The translations under genes and the position numbers were made by a program. A stretch of 64,000 nt of DNA from Trinickia caryophylli (GTDB lineage: Bacteria; Pseudomonadota; Gammaproteobacteria; Burkholderiales; Burkholderiaceae): contig NZ_CP139970.1 in the NCBI RefSeq assembly GCF_034424545.1, forward strand, positions 4,092,001 to 4,156,000, in the 5' to 3' direction. Below are positions 1-8,893 of the stretch, one piece after another. The notes beneath the pieces are model-generated. The model was not told where the DNA came from, did not search any database, and saw only the letters and a program-made list of their open reading frames with translations. Numbering within the stretch: position 1 is the first letter of the stretch; each line of letters begins with the position of its first letter.

Positions 1-2425
1 GCGGGGACAACGGCTCGCACCCGCGTATTTCCAGCGATGGTACGACGGTGCCCTGAGCCCACTGCCCGTCACGGTATGGGGATCCGCCGATGCGACGTTG
101 TGCACCATCGAGTTTGCGTCCATGCCGAACGCCGCGGCACAGACGGTTGCAGCGCTGCACGCGGCGCTATCGTTGCGTGCGGGGCGCTCATTGGATCTGG
201 CGGATCCGTCCTTTGCGGACGACATGTCGACGCCGATCTACTGGCTTGTCTGCGAGCCTGCCGCCGACGCAGGTGTGGTTCCGGCATTGGACGGTTATCT
301 GCCTCGGATCGAAACGGCCTGGTGTGATTTCGGAATGCTCTCGGCTCTGCCGCAGCAAGCGGCGGTCAACGGGATCGGCATCGATCTGAAGAACGGTGCC
401 TACGCGTTCGGCAGGACCCCGGCAGTCAACGACTGCTTCAGCATCCGCTGCGATTGCGCATTCGCGCAGCCGGGCGTGCCGATCACGATGACGCTGACCG
501 TTTCGCCGCCGACGACCCAACATCAGGCAACCGTCGAATGGCAATACTGGAACGGTGCCTGGTGCCCCTTTGCGCAGACGGGCGATTCATACAGGTTCGT
601 CGACGAAACGCAGGATCTGACGGCAAGTGGAACGATTTCGTTTGTTTGCCCTCGCATGTCGCAAACCACGGTTGTCGGCAGTCAGGGCCTATGGATTCGG
701 GCGATGCTGACCTCCGGCGATTACGGCGATTCGACCACAGGATTCGATCCGCCGTTCGTGCAGTCGATGGTGATCGAATATGCGAGTGGCGGTACGCCTG
801 CCTCGGTATGGGCGCACAACGCGTTTCAACTCGATGCGCAGATCGTCGCGCCTTATGAGCCGTATAGGCCGCTGGCGGATGAGGGAGCAGCCCTATACCT
901 CGGATTCGACGCACCGGGCCTGCTTGCTTATGGTTTGGGCCAGCAGCTGACGTTGTATTTCGATGTCGAGCCGGCGGACGAACATCTTGGTACGAGCGAC
1001 GCTGGACAATGGCAATGGTTCGACGTGTCGAACGGAGCGTGGCAGCCGCTCGCGATCGACGTTGCCGACGTGGGACTGGCGCGCAGCGGAGCGCTCACCT
1101 TCAGCGTGCCTGCCGGGCTGCGGGCGGCCGCGTTTTTCTCTCAAACGGCATGCTGGCTGCGCGTGCTGTGTCCGCGTCGCAGGCATCCGCTCCGGCTCCG
1201 CGGTCTTTACCCGAATGCCGTGGGCGGATCCAATCGCAGCATCTGTCGCAACGAGGTGCTCGGCTCGAGCAACGGGCAGCCAGGGCAGCAATTCGCGCTG
1301 AGCCAGGTCGCAACGACGGCCGCTGGTGCCAGCCAGGTGCTTCTGGAGATGGGCAGCGATGCGCAATACGCGGTCGAGGTGCAGGTCGTGGAACCGGCGA
1401 GCCCCGACTCGACCGTCATCGGCTCGGCCTCGCCTCAACAGCGCATCGCATACGCGTGGTCGCGCGCGGACAGTTTCGTCGGACACGGGCCGGACGAGCG
1501 GATTTTCGTTGTCGACGTCATCTCCGGTGCGATCGTCTTCGGAGACGGCCATCATGGCAAGATCCCGCCGCCCGGTGCCAACAATGTCATTGCGACATGT
1601 TACGCGACGACGCTCGGCGCGGGCGGGAACGTCGCGGCCGGCGAACTTGCGGTCTTGTATAACGCGACGACGGGGATCCTCCATGTCACGAATCCGGTGT
1701 CCGCCCATGGCGGCGCCGATGCCGATCGTGTGGTCGATCTGGTGGGGAGCGGCCCCGGGCTCGTGCGCGCAAACGACCGCGCGGTGACGGCGGCGGACGC
1801 TGAGGCGCTCGCCCGCGTCGCGAGTGCGGCCGTAGCGCGCGTGCGCGCGATCGAGCATGCGGTAGCGCCCATGCTCGCGCAGGAGGCTGCCGCGTCGCCC
1901 ATATCGCTTCAGCCGAACAACGGGCCGGCACAACCGGCGCAGCGCGTCATCGGCCACTGGCCGCGGCTCGAATTGGTGGTGCTGGCCGCATCGAACGACC
2001 CGGAGCCCCTCACGCCCATGTCGACGCTGGACGACGTGCTGACTTACGTCCGCGCGCGCAGCACCCCGGCACTTGCCGCACGCACCACTGCCCGGCGGCC
2101 GTCGTTCCGGCGCATCGACGTAGCGGTGGTGTTGGAGACGAACGCGCCAAAATCCGCATGGGCCCCGTTGAAAGCGGAGATTGGCGCGCAATTGACGCGG
2201 TTTCTTCATCCCGTGCGTGGGGGCCCGGCGGCAAAGGGCTGGCCTATCGGCGAGCCGATGCGGTACCCGGCCGTTCGCGCGTTCCTGCTCGCATCGAATA
2301 CGACGGTAACGGGCGTCATGGCCTTGGCGCTGTGCGGACTGACGACCGACGTACCGCTTGCGCCGTACGAGGCGCCCGCGGCCGGTGCGATCGACGTTCG
2401 TTTCCTCGAGGCGGCGCAATCATGA
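1..2425 (+). CDS. Baseplate-assembly (baseplate J-like) protein of a contractile tail-like system, 5' end outside the window
   Basis: The reading frame is open from the left edge and no convincing start codon with an RBS is visible, so the N-terminus lies upstream; about 808 residues are present. The middle to C-terminal part has the pattern of large baseplate-assembly proteins of phage-tail-like and extracellular contractile injection systems: IVFGDGHHGKIPPPGANN followed by a TLGAGGNVAAGEL segment, a wedge-type J fold. Such proteins link the baseplate hub to the fibres. The stop overlaps the next start (ATGA), so the gene is translationally coupled to the next baseplate gene. Assignment to an eCIS (Afp11-like) rather than a tailocin or a phage remnant is inference, because sheath, tube and ATPase genes would lie to the left. 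Confidence 0.75.
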   Translation, partial: RGQRLAPAYFQRWYDGALSPLPVTVWGSADATLCTIEFASMPNAAAQTVAALHAALSLRAGRSLDLADPSFADDMSTPIYWLVCEPAADAGVVPALDGYLPRIETAWCDFGMLSALPQQAAVNGIGIDLKNGAYAFGRTPAVNDCFSIRCDCAFAQPGVPITMTLTVSPPTTQHQATVEWQYWNGAWCPFAQTGDSYRFVDETQDLTASGTISFVCPRMSQTTVVGSQGLWIRAMLTSGDYGDSTTGFDPPFVQSMVIEYASGGTPASVWAHNAFQLDAQIVAPYEPYRPLADEGAALYLGFDAPGLLAYGLGQQLTLYFDVEPADEHLGTSDAGQWQWFDVSNGAWQPLAIDVADVGLARSGALTFSVPAGLRAAAFFSQTACWLRVLCPRRRHPLRLRGLYPNAVGGSNRSICRNEVLGSSNGQPGQQFALSQVATTAAGASQVLLEMGSDAQYAVEVQVVEPASPDSTVIGSASPQQRIAYAWSRADSFVGHGPDERIFVVDVISGAIVFGDGHHGKIPPPGANNVIATCYATTLGAGGNVAAGELAVLYNATTGILHVTNPVSAHGGADADRVVDLVGSGPGLVRANDRAVTAADAEALARVASAAVARVRAIEHAVAPMLAQEAAASPISLQPNNGPAQPAQRVIGHWPRLELVVLAASNDPEPLTPMSTLDDVLTYVRARSTPALAARTTARRPSFRRIDVAVVLETNAPKSAWAPLKAEIGAQLTRFLHPVRGGPAAKGWPIGEPMRYPAVRAFLLASNTTVTGVMALALCGLTTDVPLAPYEAPAAGAIDVRFLEAAQS

Positions 2426-3513
2426 GTTTCGATCTGCCGAATCTCGATGTCATGCGAGCGGAGCAGGTTGTCGACCAACTGGTGCGCAGCATTCAAGGGA
2501 TTGCTCCCGGGTGGACCGACTACAACCCGTCGGATCCCGGTATCACGCTGCTGCAAATGCTGGCGTGGCTATGCGACGGCACGGCTTATACGGCCAATGC
2601 GGTGCCGCTCGAGACCTATCGCAACATGTTGCGCTGGGTCTTGGGTCTGTCGAGCGCCATCTCGCTGCCGTCGGAAGCGCACTACGCCACGGATTTCCCC
2701 TATTCGAAGTACGCGGATACGCAGTCGCAGGATGGCGCGTACGAGACGCTCAAGAACACGCTGGAGCAGGTCGAAATGGGGGCACCGGTCGGCTTCGCCG
2801 CGTTGCAAGAGGCGGTCGTCGCGTTCCGGCGTACGCCGTTCCTCGCGATCACGCCTGCGGATCTTGCCGCGCTCGTCCAGGCGTCGAATGCATTTATCGA
2901 CGCACAGGCGCAAAAGGGCGCGGCGACATCGCACGTCGCTCGGTTGTGTCAACAACGGCGCGGCGATGCGACCGATCTGTTTCTCGTAAGCGACGCCGCG
3001 TGCACGTACTCGGCGCCCACGGGCGACGCGAGCGGTACGTTCTCGATATCGCTGACGTCCCCGATCGGCGACGCACAATCGATTGCGCAGGAGTCGGCGT
3101 TACTCAAAAGCGTCAGGCGATACCTGGCCGCTCGCGCGCTTTTGGGCAATGCGATGTCGGTCAGCAGCGCGCAATTGGTTTATCTGGATGTCGAATGCGT
3201 GGTCTCGTGCTTCGCGCGCGAACGTGCCGATGAGGTGGCGGCAGCCGTATTGTCCGCGTTGCAACGGGCGGTACAGCCCGTACGCCTGGACGGGGGGCGC
3301 GACTGGGCCTATGGCGTCTCGCTGGATTCGGAATCGCTGTTGCCGTTGATCGAGTCCGTGGCGGGCGTCGATCGGATTCGGGGCGTAGCGGTCGAGGTGT
3401 TTCGCCCGCAAGCGGCATCGGCGCGCAATCCGGTTGTGCCGGAGCAACTGGCGCGAGGATTGCCGCGCTTGCATGGCGCATGGGTGACGGTGCAGGAGCT
3501 GGGCGATGACTAA
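2422..3513 (+). CDS. Second baseplate-assembly protein (putative baseplate J-like)
   Basis: 363 residues. The ATG at 2422 overlaps the upstream TGA by 4 bases (ATGA), which decides the start; a longer in-frame extension would run inside the preceding gene. The N-terminus carries the family-typical WTDYNPSDPGITLL motif followed by a hydrophobic LAWLCDGTAY helix, as in putative baseplate-assembly proteins of tail-like particles. The C-terminal third resembles the self-assembly part of gpJ-type proteins. It probably forms a wedge unit with the preceding and following products. The exact equivalence (Afp11 or Afp12 position) cannot be fixed without a structure-based search. Confidence 0.7.
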   Translation: MSFDLPNLDVMRAEQVVDQLVRSIQGIAPGWTDYNPSDPGITLLQMLAWLCDGTAYTANAVPLETYRNMLRWVLGLSSAISLPSEAHYATDFPYSKYADTQSQDGAYETLKNTLEQVEMGAPVGFAALQEAVVAFRRTPFLAITPADLAALVQASNAFIDAQAQKGAATSHVARLCQQRRGDATDLFLVSDAACTYSAPTGDASGTFSISLTSPIGDAQSIAQESALLKSVRRYLAARALLGNAMSVSSAQLVYLDVECVVSCFARERADEVAAAVLSALQRAVQPVRLDGGRDWAYGVSLDSESLLPLIESVAGVDRIRGVAVEVFRPQAASARNPVVPEQLARGLPRLHGAWVTVQELGDD

Positions 3514-4558
3514 CAGCAATGCGAGCACACTGACCACCGTTCCCTCGAGCTACCTCGGTTATCTGCCGGCCTGTTACGCCGATAACGCCGATACGGACGC
3601 CGCTACCGGCGTGCCGCTCGGAGCCTTCTACCTCAAGATATTCGAGAAACTGCTTTCGGGGCTTGCCGATGCAGGCGAGCTCGAGGAGGCGAACCGCAAA
3701 CTCGACCCGACGGTTGCTTCTCGAGCGGGCGTACGCGAGTTGCTGGCCGCGAACGTCATCGGCAACCTGTTCTATCCCCGTTGGAGCTTTCTGTTTACGG
3801 GCGACACCACGTTCATGCCGAAGTTGTCGGGGGAAACGAGCAGCCAGAAAAAGCAGGCGGAGTTCGATACGCTCGCGAGCTACGTGGGCATGCCTCGGTA
3901 CACAGGCGGGCGCACGGCCGCTTCTCCGATCGAGGTCTGGGCGAGGGCGTTCCTCGAGTGGCTCGGCGCGACGGTGGGCTTTCCGGTCGACAAGAACTGG
4001 TCGATCGACGATTCCCGAAAGCTGATCGCGCAGGCGTTCGCGTTCGGGCGGGCCCGCGGTACGCCGATGGGCATGGAGTGGCTGCTCAACGCCTGCCTCG
4101 CCGCGAATACGCCCGCGTTCAAGGACGTGACGGCTGAGCCGATCACGGTTGCCGATTGCGTGCGGCCCACGCTGATCGTTCGCGACGAGGATGCGCAGGC
4201 GAAGCCGGCGTTTCATCTGCGCGACAGTTACCCGGACCCTCGGGAGGCTGTCGTGATTTCGGACGAGGTCGGGCCCAAGATCGTGCGTACAGGTATCGAT
4301 ATCGAGGTGGACGACACTCAACTCGTGGCGTATGTCCCGTGGCGGTTCGAGGTCGACGTGACGTTTTCGCTCGGACCGTCGGCAACGGCCCCGGAGGAAA
4401 AGGCGGCGGTGCAGGCCTATTACCGCGCCTTGTGTGTCGTCCTCGACACGGCTAAACCCGCGCTGACGACCTACGTCGTGAACTTCGCGGTAACCGGTGG
4501 TGGCGGTAAGCACAATTACTCGCTGCGGGGACGTTCGCCCACGCACGCACAGAATTGA
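3506..4558 (+). CDS. Phage tail-like protein (gpI/Afp12-like baseplate component)
   Basis: 350 residues. It starts at an ATG that overlaps the end of the upstream gene by 8 bases. The N-terminus has SYLGYLPACYADN, a typical opening of tail protein I-like baseplate proteins that read roughly 'YLP..Y'. A LRELL/anchor-like helix region and a Gly-rich C-terminal tail (TGGGGKHNYSLRG) follow. Its position between baseplate J-like genes and a fibre gene is the usual place for a gpI/Afp12 component, which joins the wedge to the tail fibre. The call depends mainly on synteny and the N-terminal pattern. Confidence 0.6.
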   Translation: MTNSNASTLTTVPSSYLGYLPACYADNADTDAATGVPLGAFYLKIFEKLLSGLADAGELEEANRKLDPTVASRAGVRELLAANVIGNLFYPRWSFLFTGDTTFMPKLSGETSSQKKQAEFDTLASYVGMPRYTGGRTAASPIEVWARAFLEWLGATVGFPVDKNWSIDDSRKLIAQAFAFGRARGTPMGMEWLLNACLAANTPAFKDVTAEPITVADCVRPTLIVRDEDAQAKPAFHLRDSYPDPREAVVISDEVGPKIVRTGIDIEVDDTQLVAYVPWRFEVDVTFSLGPSATAPEEKAAVQAYYRALCVVLDTAKPALTTYVVNFAVTGGGGKHNYSLRGRSPTHAQN

Positions 4559-4574
4559 CGAGGACCGAGAACTT

Positions 4575-7217
4575 ATGGACACGAATGCGATCTCCCGCGT
4601 GGCGTACTTCTCCGGGGAAGCACTGCTGACCGATGATTTCCGCGACGAGCAGCGCTACCACAAACAAATGCGCGAGCAGTTGAGCCAGGGGGTGTTCACG
4701 GCGGGCGTCATGGAGGGACTCGATGTCGAATGGACTTTTGGCCAGGCGCAACTGACCGTGCGTGCGGGCAAGGCGCTCGATTCCGCGGGGCGACTGATCG
4801 TGCTGACGCAGGACGCGTCTTACCCGGGTGCCAGCCCGGTCGGAGCGTTCATCGACGGCAGCCAGAATTACTTGATCATCAGTTATGCGCAGGCGCTCGA
4901 CCAGTACGTGAGCAACACGTATGGGGATGGCTATAAGCGCTGGGTGGAGCAACCCCAGATTGCCTGCGTGCAGGACTACGATCCTGACGACGCGGACGTT
5001 TTGCTCGCGGTGATCTCCGTTTCCGGCGGTGCGATACAGAGCGTCTACTACAACTACGGTCAGTACATGCGGCGCCACGTTGGCGCAGTGTTGCAATCGG
5101 TTGCGTTCGTCGACGGGAGCGATATGAGTCCCGATCCCGCGCCGATGGCCGTGGCAGCCACTGCGCCCGGCCGGCTCAGCATCAAAGCGCCGCAGATCGA
5201 CCTGGACGGCGCGGTGACGGCGCAAATGCTGACGGCCAACGGCACCTTCACGGGCAATTTCAACGGATCGTTCGTGGGAGATGGTTCGGGGTTGACGCTG
5301 CCATCGTCGAACTACTGGACGCGGGACGGCAACGGTCTCTACTACGAGGAGGGGAATGTCTGTATAGGGGATGCCGATACCTCCGGGGCACATCTGACGA
5401 TCCGGCAGGGCAACGTCGGTCCCAAGGTCGCAACGGGGCTCATATCGTTGCAGGACGATGGCACGGTCGTCGGCTATCAAACGCAATTTCTGAGCGAGGT
5501 GAAAGTCGGACAGGTTCTCACATACGATTACGTACCCGCGCAGACTGCCACGATTGCCAACGTCATTTCGACGACCGAAGTGGAGATCGATGCGAGGTTT
5601 GCTATCGACCTCGGGCCGGCGCCATACGCCATTCGGCACGCAAACGACGCTGCGGTAGCGGGCCCGGGTTTGGTCTACGCGAGCGGCACGACCGTGACGT
5701 GCGAGGGCGGTACTTTTCCGCAAGGCTTGCTGCCCGGGGACAAACTCGTCATCGACGCGTCCACCGAAAACAGCCAGAAGACGTTGCGCGTCCAACAAGT
5801 GATCAGCGATACGCAATTGAAGGTCGTCGGTATGTCGCCCGGCACCGCGACGGGTAATGGCCCGAAGTTGTCGGCATTTTCGGTGACGCCATCGGTGTTG
5901 CTGGCCGCCGGGGGCGTACATCCCGCCGATGCGAACCTTCCGGAGGCGCTGTCCGTCGCCCAGAATGGAGGCGGCGCACGCGTGCCGAACAGCGTCGGGG
6001 TCAACGTCGAGGGTGGTGCGCTGAGCGGCAACAACGCGCTCGAGGTAAGGGGGGCGTGCAGCATCTCGCGTTGGCCTGTCGACCCGACGAACGCTGCCCC
6101 ATTGCTGACGGTCGGTGCAACGGCGGCGGAGCCGCTCCGAGGGCTCAGCGTGACCGATAACGGCAGTGCTGCCAGCGTGCCGAGAACAGTCTCGATCAAC
6201 GTCGATACGATCGACGCCCAATATGCACTCGATGTGAGCGGCCCGTGCAGGGTCTCCAGCCTGGAGGTCACCTCGGCTGGCTCGCTCAAGGCCGCCTCCG
6301 AGATCGATGCAGACAAGATCGGCCCGTATACGCCCGATGGAAGCATCGAGGTGACGAGCGATCTGGTGATCGACAAGACCATCAAGGGAAGTGGTGCGAA
6401 CGCGCTCAAGGTGGCCGGTGACCTGGAAGTGACAGGTAACGAGACCGTCGATGGAACGCTGAATGTGACCGGCCCGTTGAACGTGACCGGGGGCATCAGC
6501 GGCAAACTTCAGAATCCGATCCCGGGGCCGCTCACGATCAATGGCGCATTTCAAGTGACGGGCGGCAGCACCACTGCGGACGGCGATCTTTTTGTACACG
6601 GAAACCTGCATGTAAACGGGGCGCTCAGCACCGATGCCATGTCGGTCAAGAAGATCGGCGCGCTGGCGGACCAGGTCTTTGAAGTGACGGACGACGGCGA
6701 TCTCAATATGGCTGGGACGCTGGCTATCGGGTCGGCTGGTAATAGAAATTTTCTAGTTTCACCGGGCGGTGAGGTAACAATTAATTCCAGTGGAAAGCTA
6801 TCTGTTGGAGGCGGTTTTATGGTTGCTCCGGACGGACCACTGCGTTGTTTCGGGAGGGCGGTAACGCGAAAAAAGAGAATTCAGCTCGACGCCTCCGACT
6901 TTTTGCAGGGCACGGCGGTGACCGATGGTTACATCGTGGTGGATGTCAATGCGGACGATACGCAATTCGGTGCCGCGGAAATCATCGCCACGGTCAGTCC
7001 GGCCGAGGGTGACTCTTATGCACTGCGCGCTGCGGCGATCGTAGGTACGACGCTCGGCCGCGGCGGAGCCGGTACGACTGTACCTATCGCGACGGGGAGC
7101 ACGTGTACCTTTGATGCACGCACGACGTCAGGCAAGCCCGTCTATGCAGATGTGTCAATTACATGGATTCCATTGGGTAGTGGTGGCTTTACAAACCTTG
7201 AGAGTTGGGGGAGCTGA
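4575..7217 (+). CDS. Long tail-fibre-like protein with beta-helical repeats
   Basis: 880 residues from ATG 4575, preceded by GAGGA; an in-frame extension to 4497 lies inside the previous gene. Residues 1-150 form an attachment-type domain (ISRVAYFSGEALLTDDF). From about residue 215 the sequence becomes low-complexity and Gly/Asn/Thr-rich, for example ANGTFTGNFNGSF, and residues 600-720 hold LxVTGxxxVxGTLNVTGPLN-type repeats expected of a trimeric beta-helix. The C-terminal 120 residues look like a globular tip. From about base 6720 the DNA becomes clearly AT-richer, with codons such as AGA, ATT and TTA, suggesting the tip was replaced by transfer. It likely decides target-cell binding of the particle. 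Confidence 0.65.
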   Translation: MDTNAISRVAYFSGEALLTDDFRDEQRYHKQMREQLSQGVFTAGVMEGLDVEWTFGQAQLTVRAGKALDSAGRLIVLTQDASYPGASPVGAFIDGSQNYLIISYAQALDQYVSNTYGDGYKRWVEQPQIACVQDYDPDDADVLLAVISVSGGAIQSVYYNYGQYMRRHVGAVLQSVAFVDGSDMSPDPAPMAVAATAPGRLSIKAPQIDLDGAVTAQMLTANGTFTGNFNGSFVGDGSGLTLPSSNYWTRDGNGLYYEEGNVCIGDADTSGAHLTIRQGNVGPKVATGLISLQDDGTVVGYQTQFLSEVKVGQVLTYDYVPAQTATIANVISTTEVEIDARFAIDLGPAPYAIRHANDAAVAGPGLVYASGTTVTCEGGTFPQGLLPGDKLVIDASTENSQKTLRVQQVISDTQLKVVGMSPGTATGNGPKLSAFSVTPSVLLAAGGVHPADANLPEALSVAQNGGGARVPNSVGVNVEGGALSGNNALEVRGACSISRWPVDPTNAAPLLTVGATAAEPLRGLSVTDNGSAASVPRTVSINVDTIDAQYALDVSGPCRVSSLEVTSAGSLKAASEIDADKIGPYTPDGSIEVTSDLVIDKTIKGSGANALKVAGDLEVTGNETVDGTLNVTGPLNVTGGISGKLQNPIPGPLTINGAFQVTGGSTTADGDLFVHGNLHVNGALSTDAMSVKKIGALADQVFEVTDDGDLNMAGTLAIGSAGNRNFLVSPGGEVTINSSGKLSVGGGFMVAPDGPLRCFGRAVTRKKRIQLDASDFLQGTAVTDGYIVVDVNADDTQFGAAEIIATVSPAEGDSYALRAAAIVGTTLGRGGAGTTVPIATGSTCTFDARTTSGKPVYADVSITWIPLGSGGFTNLESWGS

Positions 7218-7253
7218 ATTCAGATTAATGTTTTTCGATTAATGGGGTGAAAA

Positions 7254-7688
7254 ATGTCAGCCAATCATCTGATAACATTTTACAATCAATCAAATCATTG
7301 CATTGAAATAGATTATAATGATCAAGGGTGTATGAAAAAGCCATATGGGCCCGATACCATTGTTCTTGCGCCGGGCGAGGTGCGCCAAATTACGCTGGTC
7401 GATGACGATGGTGGTGACTGTTCCGGTGCCAATAAGTGGATCTGGTGGACTGTGATAGACAAGAGTACTAATGTCGCAAGGTTTATATCCAGTTGTAATC
7501 CTCCCAATTGCCTGCAATATAAACATTGGGAACATAACGATACTGACGGAAGCTGGAGATGCGCCGTGACGGGGCCGGCTGTGTATGCCGAATGTAAGGG
7601 GCTCAATTGCTGGGGAGCCTCCGGTAACGATATAGGCGTTTGGGTTTCTGCCGATGACCAGATGTATATGGTCGATATTTATCTCTGA
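7254..7688 (+). CDS. Small Cys/Trp-rich protein of unknown function, AT-rich
   Basis: 144 residues, ATG preceded by GGGGTGA. I do not recognise the family. There are eight cysteines (NHC, QGC, GDC, SSC, PNC, WRC, AEC, LNC) and several tryptophans (KWIWW, HWEH, SWR, CWG), no signal peptide and no membrane segment. The predicted pattern is all-beta, consistent with a small lectin-like or disulfide-stabilised beta sandwich. The base composition is far more AT-rich than the rest of the window and continues the AT-rich patch that begins in the fibre tip. It sits 36 bases after the fibre gene and just before an effector-like gene. It could be a fibre-tip accessory, a small cargo or an immunity/chaperone protein; none of these is proven. 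Confidence 0.7.
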   Translation: MSANHLITFYNQSNHCIEIDYNDQGCMKKPYGPDTIVLAPGEVRQITLVDDDGGDCSGANKWIWWTVIDKSTNVARFISSCNPPNCLQYKHWEHNDTDGSWRCAVTGPAVYAECKGLNCWGASGNDIGVWVSADDQMYMVDIYL

Positions 7689-7750
7689 CTGGGGTGTCCT
7701 GTCCGCCAAGTGTTGCCGCCCTTCCCACTGTGTTGTGCCCGAGCACTGCC

Positions 7751-8893
7751 ATGTACAGACGCCCCCAATTTATCCAGCGTCCGGCTTCGAAGCGCTCACC
7801 GAGTCCGGTCCCGGGTCAGCACGATCAAGCGGCCCAGGGCCCGGCTGATGCGGCAGCTGCTGACACGCCACCGCTGTCGAGGCGGCGCTTGCCGACGTCT
7901 CTCGGGGCAACATCGCCACCGCGCCTTCCCGTGTTCAGGACGGAAAGCGACTCTCCCCCACGGCTGCCGGTCCCGTCGCGAGGTGTGTCTCCGCCACGGC
8001 TTCCCGTCTTCGGTGCCGTGGGTGGGCAGCGATCAGGTGAGGCGTCCCCACGATCGGATGTCGCTGACAGTGCGAAGGCGTCCAGTTCATCGACGACGGC
8101 AGGTCCAGACCTACGCAGCAAGCGAAGCGGGAGTCCGCTGGATGAGTCGGAGCGAAAGCGGGTGACGCCGGGCACCGCGCATCACGCCGACGTATCACCT
8201 TCTACCACCTCTGGTGCCGTATCGTTACCGCAAGGCGGCAGTCAAATACGCTCGTCGTTGATCACGGAGTTCGACGCTCTCGCACGTGAACTCGGGCAGA
8301 TGAGCCAGAGCGAGTTGAAGCCAAGCCGCGACCCTATTACCTATGGCGCCATGAATAGTGGCGGATATATGAAGCTGCATGCCGGCTTCGCGCTTTTCAA
8401 GCGGCCCTCGGACGTATTCATCAACGCGTTGCGGCGGCAATCCAGTCCAAGTAGCGGAGACAAACTGCACGTGAGCGTCGACGAATCGCGCGTGGAGGAT
8501 GCATTCGATACGATAGCAGGGTTGCTATTTTCGGACGATAGCCCGATCGATCAATGGAAAATCGTGGATACCAGGCGGGTGGCAAAGCTGAAAGATACCC
8601 GCGTGTCGCATGGCGCGAACATAACGCTGTATGTCGAGCCGAGTAACGGAACCGCGTACTCGTCAAGAGACCTAAGCCGGGTGCGCGCCTTGATCGATCA
8701 AATCGAAGCTATGCTGTCGCAGGCCGGGATCGCGCCCGGTATCCCCCCGGCGTCGGACGCGGTGGCTCCGCAGTGGCGATACGTGTCGTATCGCAACGAG
8801 CATATGAGTTCGCGCGAGGACGGAGGGCCCATGCAACGCAGCCGTCTGGCCGGGGAGCCGTTCTTCAGGCTGGTGTCCGGGCATGTGAGATGA
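7751..8893 (+). CDS. Phosphothreonine lyase effector (OspF/SpvC/HopAI1 family) with disordered N-terminus
   Basis: 380 residues from ATG 7751 (a GTG at 7694 would add 19). Family members irreversibly remove phosphate from pThr in the MAP-kinase activation loop by beta-elimination. Residues about 165-380 match the SpvC fold. All catalytic residues are visible: K238 and H240 in GDKLHVSV, K270 in IDQWKIVD, R284 in TRVSHGA, R348 in VSYRNE and R355 in SSRED. Spacings agree with SpvC K104, H106, K136, R148, R213 and R220, except two extra residues before R284. The first 150 residues are Ser/Pro/Arg-rich and disordered, with three SPPRLPV repeats after an SRRRLP stretch. It follows the tail-fibre gene, so it is a candidate payload of that system; a type III effector is the main alternative. 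Confidence 0.8.
   Translation: MYRRPQFIQRPASKRSPSPVPGQHDQAAQGPADAAAADTPPLSRRRLPTSLGATSPPRLPVFRTESDSPPRLPVPSRGVSPPRLPVFGAVGGQRSGEASPRSDVADSAKASSSSTTAGPDLRSKRSGSPLDESERKRVTPGTAHHADVSPSTTSGAVSLPQGGSQIRSSLITEFDALARELGQMSQSELKPSRDPITYGAMNSGGYMKLHAGFALFKRPSDVFINALRRQSSPSSGDKLHVSVDESRVEDAFDTIAGLLFSDDSPIDQWKIVDTRRVAKLKDTRVSHGANITLYVEPSNGTAYSSRDLSRVRALIDQIEAMLSQAGIAPGIPPASDAVAPQWRYVSYRNEHMSSREDGGPMQRSRLAGEPFFRLVSGHVR

Noticed and set aside
7751..8893. Considered as a proline-rich structural protein of the particle
   Set aside because: Only the N-terminus is Pro/Ser-rich. The C-terminal half carries all phosphothreonine-lyase catalytic residues in the right order and spacing.
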